From positions 35,003,437-35,067,436 of the forward strand of contig CP154956.1 of the NCBI GenBank assembly GCA_039621445.1: a stretch of DNA of 64,000 bases, read 5' to 3'. A program made the position numbers and the translations under genes. The notes beneath the pieces are model-generated. The model saw nothing but the letters and a program-made list of their open reading frames with translations. It did no database searches and was not told the DNA's origin. Shown in pieces: positions 52,974 through 63,589 of the stretch (position 1 is its first letter; every line of letters begins with the position of its first letter). Source of the DNA: Euglena gracilis. Lineage: Eukaryota > Euglenida > Euglenophyceae > Euglenales.

Positions 52974-53792
52974 TAAGGTTGGACGATTAATCTTAATTGA
53001 CGGCACCGAACGATCAATGCCGATTAATCGGGGGGTGGCGAACGATTACCGAACGGTTAATGCCCCCTTTGGGTTCCTAGCATTATGATGACCAACAAAC
53101 ACTTCATTTCCCTTGAAAAATGATGTTTTTCCTTAAAAATATTTTTTTTCCGGGATCCCTTTCTTATTGGCATGTGCATTCTCACCAACATCTGACCTTT
53201 CTTCCTGGACATCAGCCGACATGGCTAAGCTGAACACCGCTTGACCTCACACTGCCTTCCCTTACTGAAAAAAATGGGTCATGAGGATGATATTTTGCCA
53301 CAGCTGAAACGGGAGGTGGGGCAATGGGTGACCCAAAATGGCCCTCTGGCCATCACTGCTTCTGAAGCACCAAGGCTGAAAATTGCAATTGCAACTTTGG
53401 CCAAAACCGGCACATGCAAAGCAACCCCCTCCCAAAATTGCACAGGCTGAGGAAGTGGCCGTGTTGAGCGCAGTTTTTCTCACCAGAGTCTCCTGCATAG
53501 CGACTTGCGCGCTAAGCTGGATGACTCTTCCATCTGTGCTCTGATGTCTGTGCGTATGAGTATATCCCGTTTGTTTCCTAACGGGTCTCCCCCAAAAGAA
53601 AGCAACGCGCGGTGACATTTCTGTGAGACAGAGCCTCCAAAATTATCACTCCAAGTGTTTTCCTGCACTGCTTTTTCAATGGTTTCTTTGGGAAGACCGA
53701 TTATTTCGATTAATCACCCCCTGGCCGAATGAACGATTAATCAAGGGGTGGCGATCAATTAATCAAAAAATCGATTAATCGAAACAACCTTA
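52974..53792. mobile_element. Transposon-like element T2 with TAAGGTTG termini
   Basis: The left end TAAGGTTGGACGATTAATC and right end CGATTAATCGAAACAACCTTA are inverted repeats, with ttaatcg-rich subterminal blocks as in T1. The flanks are G runs on both sides, so a duplication cannot be read. The interior at 53221 begins atggctaagctgaacacc, like the MAK-type starts, but soon meets stops. No transposase. Confidence 0.55.
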
Positions 53793-54289
53793 GGGGGGGG
53801 TCCCGGACCCCCCCGAGCAGCGCGCCTAGCCTCCCATGGGTCCATGGGTACCCCCCCCTAATTGTCGCCCCCCCCCCCAAGGGGGGGCGACTATCAGGGG
53901 GGGGGTGACAAATAGGGGGGGTCACGTTATAGAGCGGTGTTAGGTGTACGAGTTAGGCCTAACCCTAAGCCTAAGTCGTGCACCTAACCCTATTCCATCA
54001 TTAACGCAAAAAAATGACCCCCCCTGGACACTCTACATGGACCCCCCCGGGGGTTCCATGCAGAGTATGGCTGCCTGGTATTTCTAGCAGACCCCCCCCC
54101 CTAGTGGGCGGTCTGCTAGCTAGTGGAAAAAATTTTTCCAGTGACCGGCACAAAGCGCCGGGATTTTTTTGGGGAATTTTTGGACAAAATCAGCCAGAAA
54201 CCTATTAAAATCCTCATTTCCACCTCGGCGCGTAGCGCCGGAGGAAAATTTTTTTCAGTTCGGGGGACCCCCGGCCGCATTTTTTACCC

Positions 54290-54730
54290 CCCCCCCCGTT
54301 TCGCATTTTTTTCGCATTTTTTCGCATTTTTTGCGTATTTTTTCAAATTTTCCAAAAATGCGCATTTTTGCGCTTTTTTCGCATTTTTTTGCGCATTTTT
54401 TCGTTTTTTTCGGCGCACTTTTTTTTGCTTTTTTGCACCTTTTTTCTTGATTTTTTAAAAATTTCGCATTTTTTTGACCATTTTGCATTTTTTTGCAAAA
54501 ATTTGATATTTTCGACTTTTTTTTGAAACTTACATTTTCCTCATTATTCGACATAATTTCTTCAAATTTGGTGCCATTTTTGCATGTTTTTGGGTAATTT
54601 TTGCATTTTCGTGATTTTTGCGCATTTTCTCTCGGATTTTGCACATTTTTGCGCATTTTTTTTTCCAAAAATGCGCATTTTTTGCGCATTTTTTACGCAT
54701 TTTTGCGCATCTTTGAGCATTTTTTCCGAG
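54290..54730 (+). repeat. tttttcgcattttttgc low-complexity block
   Basis: T-rich text with dozens of gcattttt words, the same kind as 34055-34430 and close to the 28.3-kb motif. Confidence 0.75.
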
Positions 54731-54926
54731 GCCGGCGGGCGAGCGCATCCCCCCTCCCTGAGGGGGGTCTATCTCGTCCATTTTTTCCAGTGTCTAGCCT
54801 ATTTGCTAGCCAGTACCGCCCCGGGGGGTCCTAAAGCAAAAGCCTGCCCTGGAGGAGTTTCAATTACGAGTTGGACGACAGCAGTTTACAAGTTGGAAGT
54901 CAAGCACAAGTTCTATATAAGATATA

Positions 54927-55190
54927 TAAGATGTTTCGTGTTCTGATCCCGCTTTTTTACCAAGTAAACCGGGGGCGCCGAAGGCGCCCCCGATTTTCCT
55001 GGTAAAAAAGCGGGATCAGAACACCGTTAACCGTTAACCGTTCACGGGCTTCCCCACGTGAGGAAACGGGGGTGCGTTCACGGGTGTGCACTACGGCACC
55101 CGTGAACGGACCCCGTTTTCACATATGCGCGCCCGTGGTCGGTTCACGGGTGCACAAACGGCAGCCGTGGACGGAGTTTTACATAAAAAA
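54927..55190. repeat. Hairpin copy 2 and ttcacggg palindromes
   Basis: gttctgatcccgcttttttacc and its complement surround cgggggcgccgaaggcgccccc (54940-55020). Then gttcacgggtgtgcac, gcacccgtgaac and related words run to 55170. Confidence 0.75.
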
Positions 55191-55307
55191 AAAGGAAAAA
55201 CATTTACGCAGTAGGGAAGAGGATGTGAAACAAATGGCGAACCTGGAGAACTTCAGGGGTGGGGGCAGGAATGCAAGAGGTGGCATAGGGAACTGACACG
55301 CGGCAAA

Positions 55308-55701
55308 CTAAATTTCGGTGCGAGGCACATGCTCGCGATGCCTTTCGGCATGGTCAGAGGAACAACAGGACGGATAACTCAACGACAACCCTGACAAATC
55401 CACGCTTTTTTCGGCGCGCGACGCAACTCCAGCACACACAAAATGATACGTCTCACCACAAACGGAACAACGCATTTGGTTGCAGCCAATCTGTGTCACT
55501 AAAAGCACGCACACCACACCGTGGGCACAACGGAATAGAAGATGGGGGTGCGGGTGGGAAAACGGAAGGGACAGCAGACAGAATTTGGATAACGGTGGCG
55601 CCTTCCAGCGCCGGGTCTGCGTGCCAGTTCAGGTACGCCGACCACCTCGCCGCATTCCTGGAAGAGCTGGCGCAGTCGTCGGCCGCACCCATGTCCTCCA
55701 A
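55308..55701 (-). pseudogene. Zinc-finger module of the repeated gene family, copy A (frameshifted)
   Basis: On the minus strand one frame reads WSAYLNWHADPALEGATVIQ, then LCPRCGVRAF. A second frame continues QMRCSVCGETYHFVCAGVAS. Together they give a CxxC...CxxCxxxYHxxC pattern like a small PHD-type or treble-clef finger. Sister modules are at 58245-58351 and 60700-60900. A shift of frame near 55480-55500 means no intact product as it stands. Confidence 0.5.
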
Positions 55702-55794
55702 CTTTCGCTTCCGCTTTAGAGGCGGATTAGCGCCCCCCGTTTCTCCACCGGGAATCGTGATCGGACCACGCCTTTTCTTATAGAAACCGTGTTT

Positions 55795-56215
55795 ATATAA
55801 AAATCGTGGGCATAACCCGTATTCAGGCCGTATAACGGGTTATGGCCCACGGTTTTTTTGTAAGCGTGTTAGAGAGGCCCGGCGCCTGCCCTGTATTTCG
55901 TGGGTATGCTTCACGCCATGGTTTCGGGCACTTTTTTGTTGATTTTCCTGGAAAATTCCTGAACACGGCAATACCACACCGACCTCTCCCCAGGAGGCCC
56001 GACGGGACAATATGGGGGGGGGGACAATATGGGGGTACCAAAGGAAAGATCTTTGAACGAGCACAAAAAAAACCCCCTCGTCGGCCGGTCCGAGGTACAC
56101 TATGGGGGGGGGTACAATATGGGGGGGGGGTATGCCCTGTTTTTTGTGTTCACCTTACCACGAAAAACAGGGCATATTGCCGGGTTAAGAAAATATGCCC
56201 TGTTTTTCGTGGTAA
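55795..56215. repeat. Palindromes and ggacaatatggggg foldback
   Basis: The ataacccgtattcaggccgt hairpin (55810-55850). A ggacaatatgggggg / gtacaatatgggggg foldback (55985-56130). The first gccctgttttttgtg / cacgaaaaacagggc hairpins (56133-56215). Confidence 0.7.
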
Positions 56216-56221
56216 GGAACC

Positions 56222-57265
56222 AGTGAATGAAAATGATGTCCCAATGCCCCAAACCATGGCCACGGCGTCCTGGAAAATGTTCTTGTGCCATTTGCTTCTT
56301 TTTTTGAAAATGGCAAAGAAAGCTGCCAACACCATGGACCGAATGTTGCCACAACCCCCAAAAGTTCCTGAATTTTTGGCCACAATTAAGCAGGGTTGGG
56401 ATAAAAGGTTAAGGAAATGAAAATGATGAACCGGCCAATGCCCGCAAAACCCATTGGCACACCTCCTTGAATTTGAGGACGTCTGCAATGCGCTTTGCAC
56501 TTGTGACGAACTAGATGCTTTCCTTTGTGCTTGGGCAGCTTGGGAGCTTGATCCTGCACTGTTTGGCCACAATTAAGCAGGGTTGGGATAAAGAAAGAAC
56601 CCTGATGTTTTGCATGGTAACCTTCTGGCCCACGAAAGCAGCCGGTTCAGAAGGGACAGAGCAATCCGCATTGGCACACCTCCTTGAATTTGAGGACGTC
56701 TGCAATGCGCTTTGCACTTGTGACGAACTAGATGCTTTCCTTTGTGCTTGGGCAGCTTGGGAGCTTTGATCCTGCACTGTTGTTTGATGGGCAAGCGGTC
56801 ATCAAACAATGTGAGGACCAACGCCGGGCACAGTGTGGCCAGCAATTCAAATTCTGACAATTGAAAGCATCGACGTTCAGGGGATACCTGAACGCAGTTG
56901 CCCGCATCCATGCGTCATCTCAGCCATCCTCTGAAACGCAACTCCCACGGCTGCAAAAATTGATGGCGGCTGCTCTGACCCGTTGAGGCAACCAAAAAAG
57001 CCATTGGTGAGGCTGCGCACCCCCCTGAGGAAATTCTGCAACCTGCAGAACTTCCTGGCATCCTTGACACGGTGCAGTGGAGCAGACCGTTTGATGGATC
57101 GTGGGTGTGGCATTCGTGCAAACCCCGTTAGTGTGTCCCCATCTGATCATCCACAGCACTGCGCTGTTCGTCGTTGCACTGGTCGTGCACCGACTTCGTC
57201 CCTCCTCGTGTGCCATTCCATCATCTGTCTGCTCTCCACTCGGGTTCGAAGCAATTCAAAGTGAT
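56222..57265 (+). pseudogene. MAK-type gene remnant, possibly tyrosine recombinase-like, with internal duplication
   Basis: The frames read MAKKAANTMDRMLPQPPKVP, LAHLLEFEDVCNALCTCDEL, then DAFLCAWAAWELDPALLFDG. After one frame change comes STFRGYLNAVARIHASSQPS with LPRLQKLMAAALTR. The last part looks like the end of the SAM-like core-binding domain of tyrosine recombinases (xTxRxYLxAVxxIH). A further piece reads PPEEILQPAELPGILDTVQ. A direct duplication (ggccacaattaagcagggtt and the following LEF-DELDAF block) at 56378-56560 and 56564-56780 breaks the frame. Not functional as it stands. The family assignment is weak. Confidence 0.45.
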
Positions 57266-57319
57266 TCAAAATAATTCTGTTCTTTGTTTGAACGGTCTTA
57301 AATTTTGGGAGAAAACCCT

Positions 57320-57445
57320 GAACACGGCAATATGCCCTGTTTTTCGTGCTCACCTTACCACGAAAAACAGGGCATATTGCCAGGTTAAGAAAATATGTGC
57401 TGTTTTCCGTGTTCATAACCACGAAATACAGGGCAGGCACCGGGC
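57320..57445. repeat. gccctgtttttcgtg hairpins, copy 2
   Basis: atatgccctgtttttcgtgc with ccacgaaaaacagggcatat, then a diverged second hairpin. The same as 56133-56215 and close to 59095-59210 and 60305-60390. Confidence 0.8.
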
Positions 57446-57469
57446 CTCTAAACACGGTTACAAGAGTCC

Positions 57470-57785
57470 ACGATGTACACTGGTAGTGAAAACCGTGTTC
57501 AAGTCCACGTGATTCGCGCAAAAAATGCCGATTATAGTAAACACGTGTACAAAAATGGGGTACCTTGGTACATTGCAATTGTACCGTGTTACAAACACGG
57601 TACAATGCAAATGTACCGTGTTTGTAACACGTGTACATTGTACGGAAAGCGTGTTTACTCCTTTTGGTAACACGTGTACACTGCAGGAAAGCGTGTTTAC
57701 TTTTTTGGTAACACATGTACTTTTACGGAAAGTGTGTTTAGACTTTTTGGTAACACGTGTGCATTATGCAAAAACGTGTTTCAAA
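57470..57785. repeat. ACACGTGTACA palindrome array 2
   Basis: Units as at 50815-51060, plus gtaccgtgtttgtaacacgg variants. It ends about 25 bases before the start codon at 57810. Confidence 0.8.
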
Positions 57786-57809
57786 AACGCCTTCACACCC
57801 TTCACAGCC

Positions 57810-58351
57810 ATGATGCGCCTGGCTAACCTCGCCCCTCCCACTGTTAAGCAGTTTGTGGAATCCCTCCAAAAGGTGAAATCTCCATCTGAGGAAGTTGATG
57901 CTTTGCTTGGTGAACTTCCCCTCCAGATCTGGTCTCGGCAAAAGATTACCGTCGCGACCGCATGGCTGCCCTCAATTGTTTTACAGAATACATGGGGGTT
58001 TGCGCAGCCCATGGGGTACAACACGCGACGTTGGACAACTGTTTTTTGGGGTGGGCCCGCTGGTGCATTGATGCTCGGGTGTTGTATGCAACACCCGAGC
58101 AACAACTCGCCTGCGTTGCTGCCCATGACGGACCTCCAATTGTGGCCTCCTCTGCTGCGTGGAGTCGGCAGCTAAACTGGGAGGCTCCTCCCGCGCCAGA
58201 ACATTCCACCGTTAACTTTTCCGTCTCCCAGCTCTGACATCTTATGTCCCCATTGTGGTGTGAAAGTTGGCTTCCCCACCACCTCCGACGTAGCTCGGTC
58301 TATTTCCTGTGTGAGTTGTGCGGACACCTACCACTTTGTGTGTGTGTGCTG
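57810..58351 (+). pseudogene. LANLAPPTV-type gene of the repeated family, fullest copy
   Basis: Starts MMRLANLAPPTVKQFVESLQ, then KVKSPSEEVDALLGE. After a one-base frame change near 57945 it reads DYRRDRMAALNCFTEYMGVC, HATLDNCFLGWARWCIDARV and LYATPEQQLACVAAHDG. A last frame change near 58235 leads to CPHCGVKVGFPTTSDVARSI with CVSCADTYHFVC. So the layout is helical N-terminal part, core, then zinc finger. A second copy on the minus strand at 61957-63470 shares the same phrases. Function unknown; the context suggests a mobile element. Confidence 0.5.
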
Positions 58352-58604
58352 ACGTGCGCCGAGCTCCAAAAATGTCCCTGGAAATGCCCGGGATGTTTGT
58401 GATGCCTTTCGTGATGTGCTTCTGTTCCTGGCCAACAGGCCACGAGGTGTTTGTAGCATGCGTCTACGTACCCCCCCCCCCAACAATACGCCAACTTCCC
58501 GCCGCTGCGTTGCTTCTTGCTTCCGTTGAGCAGTATGTCCATCGTTCCATGCACTCTAGTTATGATGTAACCCTGCAGAATATTTTTCATTTATGGCACG
58601 GAAC

Positions 58605-58800
58605 AATGCAGATGTACCGTGTTTGTAACACGTGTACACCGCAGGAAAGCGTGTTTACTCTTTTGGTAACACGTGTACATTGTACGGAAAGCGTGTTACA
58701 AACACGTTTTCCACCGCTGTACACGTTGACTGAGCACGGTTTTCACGGCCGGTGTACATTGTGGGCTTAACACGGTTTCTATATAAAAATCGTGGGCATA
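58605..58800. repeat. ACACGTGTACA palindrome array 3
   Basis: gtaacacgtgtacaccgcag and attgtacggaaagcgtgtta units, ending gaacacggtttctatata-like text shared with 55785-55805. Confidence 0.75.
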
Positions 58801-58804
58801 CCAC

Positions 58805-59215
58805 CCCCCCCCCCCTTATTGTCCCACCGACCTCTCCCCTGGGAGGCCCGACCGGACAATAAGGGGGGGGGACAATAAGGGGGTACCAAAGGAATTTTCA
58901 TTAGCCGGGCCAAAAAATCCCCTGTCGGCCGGGGCCCAGGGACAATAAGGGGGGGGGGACAATAAGGGGGGGGGTAACCCGTATTCAGGCCATATAACGG
59001 GTCAAGGGCGCCTGCGGCGCCCTTGACCCGTTATACGCCCTGAATACGGGTTATAGCCCACGATTTTTCTGTAACCGTGAATAGAAAGGCCCGGCGCCTG
59101 CCCTGTTTTTCGTTGGTGTGCTCACGCCAAGTTTTCGGGCATTTTTTTTTGCCATTTTTTACCCAAAAACCCTATTCACGAAAACATGCCCTGTTTTTTG
59201 TGAATAGAAACAGGT
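58805..59215. repeat. ggacaataaggggg foldback, cgtattcagg hairpin, gccctgttt hairpin
   Basis: Three stacked palindromic elements: 58805-58975; the hairpin 58977-59055 (aacccgtattcaggccatat around gggcgcctgcggcgccc); and 59097-59210. Confidence 0.7.
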
Positions 59216-59475
59216 CTGTAGAAATGGTGTCCAAAATGACCCGAATCATACCCACATAGCACCGCTGGTCCTGGAAAACGAGAAATGGGCGTTGGGCCAA
59301 GTAATTGGGGGGCACTTTGGGGGGGGGGACCGGGCGCCAAAGGCGCTCGGTCCCCCCCAAAGGCCCCCACAATGCTTGGCCTGACGCCGATATTCGCTTT
59401 AGAGCCTAACGGATAACAGAAGGTCGGTATTTTATCCACATTGTTTGTGTTGTTCCTCGGTCTGTTCTTGCAAAA

Positions 59476-59530
59476 ATGGCGAAGAAAGCCGCAAACACCA
59501 TGGACCGAATGTTGCCACAACCCCCAAACC
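59476..59530 (+). pseudogene. MAK-type N-terminal fragment cut by an R1 repeat
   Basis: Reads MAKKAANTMDRMLPQPP, identical to the start of the 56.3-kb copy. It then breaks exactly where the R1 repeat (accgtgtattggggctctgg) begins. Confidence 0.65.
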
Positions 59531-59860
59531 GTGTATTGGGGCTCTGGCTTCACGCCTGAACCAGCGTCCAACGCTTGTCTGGTTGGTTCGGGCGGGAAGA
59601 CGGCGTCCAGGGGACCCAAAATGAAAAGTGCCAAAAGTGTCCAAAATGGTTTTTAGACGGCAATCATATCTCAGCAGTTTTGGGGGGGGTATTTGGCCAG
59701 AAATTGGGGTATTTTGTGCAACACTTTCCATTTGGTCAAATTTGGGGAATTTCTGAAATAGAGTACCATGCAGCACGGCTGGAATCTAAGGCCATCTGCT
59801 GAAAGCCCTCGAAAAGGGCCATCGATCAAGGGGCAACATGGCAGGTGAACGGTGGGCTTT
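59525..59860 (+). repeat. Dispersed repeat R1, copy 3
   Basis: Same order as 45045-45330, including gggacccaaaatgaaaagtg and aattggggtattttgtgcaa, and the uninterrupted equivalent of the R3 insertion site near 59797. Confidence 0.7.
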
Positions 59861-60720
59861 GGAACCGCGGCACTCGTGGAATTAAATCCGCGGCTGCCCG
59901 GCGATGAATTTTTTTCCATTCTGAACAGCTTTTAGTTGTTTTTTTTTAACTGCCCCTCTCCAAACCTTTACCAGGAGACACCACTGGCACAGGGCTGGGA
60001 AAAGATGTCTGATGGCTGATGTGAGACGACAGGGGTAAAAGGTGGAGGACACCTTTTGAAAGACAGCTGGGGGGTTGATGGATGAAGATGTCAGCACCAG
60101 AAGGTCTCTTTGCATGCAAATGGAAAGACTGATGATGGGTGAGGAATGAGGGTGGGTATGAGAAAAATGGAGCAGCCTTTGCAGACCCAGAGAATGGTTG
60201 TATGCATGGTAGATTTGCAATGGTTTGAGAATGCCTTTTCTAGCCACTGGCTGGTTTGAGGGGGCCTTTTCAGGCTCAGTGGCTAGGGGGGCCTTTTCAG
60301 GCCCAAGGGCATATTTTCACTTCACAAAAATATGCCTTGTTTTTCATGAATAGGTATTCACGAAAAACAGGGCATATTTTCGTGAATACGAATTTTACTG
60401 AAATGAACCCCAAAAACCTGTCAATCCCATCAATCGAAAGCTAATCCCATCAATCGAAAGCTCTTCTCAAGGGCTTTTGACAGATGGCCACAGGATTCAG
60501 CAATAATGCACACAGCGCTTATTTTCAGCGATCGTGTATTCCAAAATTCGACATCCTAATTTCTGAAATCCCACACCTCAGGTGCCATACGGCATATCAA
60601 TTGAAAGCTCTCCCCATGAGTTTTCATTTGGTACCCTCAGAACTCAGCCACATTGCACAGCGCCCTAAAAATTGCCGATCGCATGTTCCGACCCTTTTCG
60701 CAAATCCCGTGCGGTTTAAT
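59861..60720. other. No gene; hairpin and reversed R2
   Basis: 59880-60250 is not recognised. A tatgccttgtttttcatgaa hairpin lies at 60310-60385. The R2 part in reverse (gcttttgacagatggccaca) runs 60465-60715. Confidence 0.5.
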
Positions 60721-61065
60721 TCCTGCGTATTAAGTGCCCTAGAGGTTTTGGCCCAACCTGTAGGGACGTTTGAGGCGGAGGTCAACGCACACAAATGATA
60801 AGTGTCGTTGCATGAGATACACGAAACGGAGCGGGCAACATCTGAGGTGGTTGGGAAACCAACCCTCACACCACAGCGGGGGCACAGAACATCACCAGAG
60901 GGATAAGGAAAAAGGGAACGGTGTCTAATTGTTGAATGACCGGAGCACCCTCAGCCGATGGAGGGGCCTCCCAGGTAAGTTGGCGACTCCAAGCGGCAAC
61001 GTTCCAGGCCACCACGAAGTTGCTGCTCTGCGCATTGTCGATGTCCTCCAACCTAGGACCCGTCG
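60700..61065 (-). pseudogene. Zinc-finger module of the repeated gene family, copy B
   Basis: On the minus strand AAWSRQLTWEAPPSAEGAPV leads, with a frame change, to CPRCGVRVGFPTTSDVARSV and CISCNDTYHLC. It is very close to 58151-58345. It is truncated at the end by the reversed R2 repeat. Confidence 0.55.
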
Positions 61066-61334
61066 GCGGTCGGTCGGTTTTAGGTGCTCTAATCCCATCA
61101 AAGTCCAACCCAATGCGAAAATGGATGTTGTGGAGGTGCAATTTTCCAACATGTGAACCAAAAAAAGCTTCATTTTTGGCATTTAGGTGGTCTGTTGATT
61201 TCATGAAATTTCACGATATTTTACTCTTCTTTCCGACCACTTTTCACGAATGTCACCATCCTACCGTGGTGGCCAGTAATTTGGCCCAGAGTTGCAAAAC
61301 CCAGGCACCACGTGCCGCCATTCTGTCTCATGAA

Positions 61335-61945
61335 ACCCGTGTTTGTTCACGTGCACGTCGTCAAAAAACGTGTTCAGAACACTTTTTTTGATGTTGTACA
61401 CGTGGACCAAACACGGTTTTCAACGACGCTGTACATCGTGGACTGAACACGGTTTCAAAAACTGAAATTTTATTCAAGAAATAGGTGTTTTCGGGGTAGT
61501 AGTCAAGTTTAATTTTGGTTTGGAACCGGAGGGGGGGAGGGTCCCAACCTCCCTTGTCTTGTTGGAAACTTTACTTTAGGGGGGAGGGGGGGTCTTGGGA
61601 CCCGAAGTTGACAACCTCGCGATGAAATGACTTGCCAACTGTGGTTCCAATAGCTTTTGGAGCAAAATGAAAGTACACTCTCATCAAGGGGGAACAGGGA
61701 AATATGTGCCCAGTGCCGGAAATCAACACATCCCCCACAGTCATCAGGTGCCAAAGTAATGGCGCCGTGGTTTTGGCCACTCAATACCAAAGTTTTTGCT
61801 GCCAAAAAATCGTGATCTGAACACGTTTATTGACACTGTACACGTGTCCAAAACGGTTTTCTGCCAAAAAACCGCGTTCTGAACACGTTTTTTTTTTGAC
61901 ACCGTACACGTGGACGAACACGATTTTCTGCCAGAAAACCGTGTT
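61335..61945. repeat. ACACGTGTACA-related palindromes 4 and 5
   Basis: gttcacgtgcacgtcgtcaa, tgtacacgtggaccaaacac at 61340-61460, and gaacacgtttattgacactg with cgtacacgtggacgaacacg at 61810-61930. Between them, 61470-61800, nothing is recognised. Confidence 0.65.
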
Positions 61946-62115
61946 CACTCTTAAGTTTAAAAATTTGGGGGTGAATTTGGCAAAATTTGTTTGTCTGTTG
62001 CTGTAAGTTTTGGCTCATGGTTTTTCATGGTTTTGACGATCGCCTCGTACGCTTTTTGACCATCAAACATGCGCGGCTTGAAATTTTCGACCACTGGCCG
62101 TTTCAGGACCTCGGC

Positions 62116-62552
62116 CAGGGCTGGATAAAGGTAGTTGGATAGAGGTGGAGGTGGAGGCAGAGGCAGAGGTCACCTGTACCTCCACCACCCCGCTATGTCA
62201 CCTCAATGTCAAGCTTTTAAGGAAAGTCGCTCATCAAAGAAAATTTATGCCGAACGAAGGCAATTTTATGGAAAAAATCAGAAATTGGACATTCCTGTCA
62301 GAAATCTCTTATGGCAATTTTTGAAACCACCCATCCGGATATTTTTCTCATCCCCAACCCAAAAAGGACTCGCTGAGATGCTAATTTTCCAAATTTGAAT
62401 CATTTGGAGCTTTTTGTCCCCCTTATTGATCCCAGTTTATGACATTTTATGGACATAGAGGTGACATAGAGGTAGAGGTAGAGGTAGAGGTGGAGGTGGG
62501 TCAGATAGAGGTAGAGGACTTTGACCTCCACCTCTACCTCTATCCAGCCCTG
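62116..62552. mobile_element. 437-bp MITE with CAGGGCTGGAT termini, copy 2 (reverse)
   Basis: The same termini and interior as 24389-24833 in reverse orientation. The 7-bp duplication CCTCGGC is at 62109-62115 and 62553-62559. It sits inside the reading frame described at 61957-63470. Confidence 0.85.
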
Positions 62553-62954
62553 CCTCGGCCCTGTACGCAGTGGTAAAACCAAGGCACAGTACGTTCCGAC
62601 ATTGGACATCTAAAATTCTTTTATCCTCAACCGCCGCCACCACCGTAATCAATTCCTCCTCAGTGGGAACGTTGTTGGATGGGTGGCCCTTCCATCCAGC
62701 AGCCTTCTCGTCCGAAGCCTTCGCTGCCAGAGGGGCAAAGAAGGCTGTGAACTTGGGGAACTGAGAGACAGAGGAGGCCACGAGGTGGGCCGTTGCGATC
62801 TGACACCTTGCACAAAAACACAAAGGAATTCAGGTACGTACGAAAAGACAAATTGGCATGGAACGCACCCGAAAATTGGTGCCAGCCCTCTGCGTACGTA
62901 TAGCAACGCATGCCAGCTGCTGCTGAGGAGTTGAGTACAACTCCCGAGCATCAA

Positions 62955-63265
62955 TGCCGTGCCCCCACCCCAGTTAGTCACCCCCTTGGTAGGGGAATTT
63001 GGCCAAGGGTGACTAATAGGGGGGAGGTGACTAACTCGGGGGGGGGGGCAATTTATGCCCAAATTTTGCCCCCTACCCCAAGTTTTGGGGGGTTTCAAGG
63101 TTGTTTTTTGGGCATTGTGGGGCACATTTCATGGATGGTAACCAACAAAGAAAATCTGACGGCCAAATTCAATGTTTTTTTCCAAACAATATTTCCTTTC
63201 GAAAAAAATGTTTTTGCCTGGGGCCAAAGGTGACAAATAGGAGGTGACTAACTGAGGGGGGGGCA
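62955..63265 (-). repeat. Element R10, copy 2
   Basis: Termini ccccagttagtcaccccc and ggtgactaactgaggggg. The interior is the reverse of 10845-11335 without the double hairpin. It splits the family gene between ATLDKCF and GIDAREL. Confidence 0.7.
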
Positions 63266-63589
63266 TGGTACAAAAAACATTTGTCCAACGTGGCGTGCTG
63301 GACCCCATGGGCTGCGCATACCCCCATGTACTCTGTGAAACAATCCATTCATTCCCGACAGTAATCCTTTAGCGTCGGCTTCCACGGATGGAGACTTCAC
63401 CTTTTGGAGGGCGTCCACAAACTCCTTTACCGTGGGGGGGGAGGGCATCTAGCACTCAGCGAGGTTAGCCAAGCGCAACATGGCTAAGAACGAAAGCGAA
63501 GCGGGGAGTTTGAAAAAGAGAGAATACACTTAAAAAAAATCCAAAAGTGAACACATTTTTTCACATTGCACATCAGACATTCATTTAGT

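Larger units (their letters stand above)
52195..54855. mobile_element. Element R8, copy 2, expanded by nested insertions
   Basis: The outer ends gagcaggcttttgcttaagg and cctaaagcaaaagcctgccc are inverted repeats like those of 30420-30868. Reading inwards, the R8 sequence is interrupted by an attgtccccccc foldback (about 52275-52440). It is interrupted again by a 1.6-kb segment bounded by inverted repeats (52480-52690 against 53820-54070; gaatagggttaggtgcgtga). That segment holds T2. The R8 text resumes at about 54085 with tttctagcagaccccccc. Confidence 0.65.
61957..63470 (-). pseudogene. LANLA-type gene of the repeated family, minus-strand copy with two insertions
   Basis: In minus-strand order: ATG near 63481, MLRLANLAEC then stop; PPTVKEFVDALQKVKSPS; CFTEYMGVCAAHGVQHATLD; the R10 insertion (63265-62955); GIDARELYSTPQQQLACVA; FPKFTAFFAPLAAKASDEKA; TEEELITVVAAVEDKRILD; NVLCLGFTTAYRAE; the MITE (62552-62116); VLKRPVVENFKPRMFDGQKA; stop at 61957. 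The phrase around GFTTAYRAEVL resembles box I of tyrosine recombinases, with its arginine. Removing the MITE and one target copy leaves the frame open. Broken and probably dead. Confidence 0.5.
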
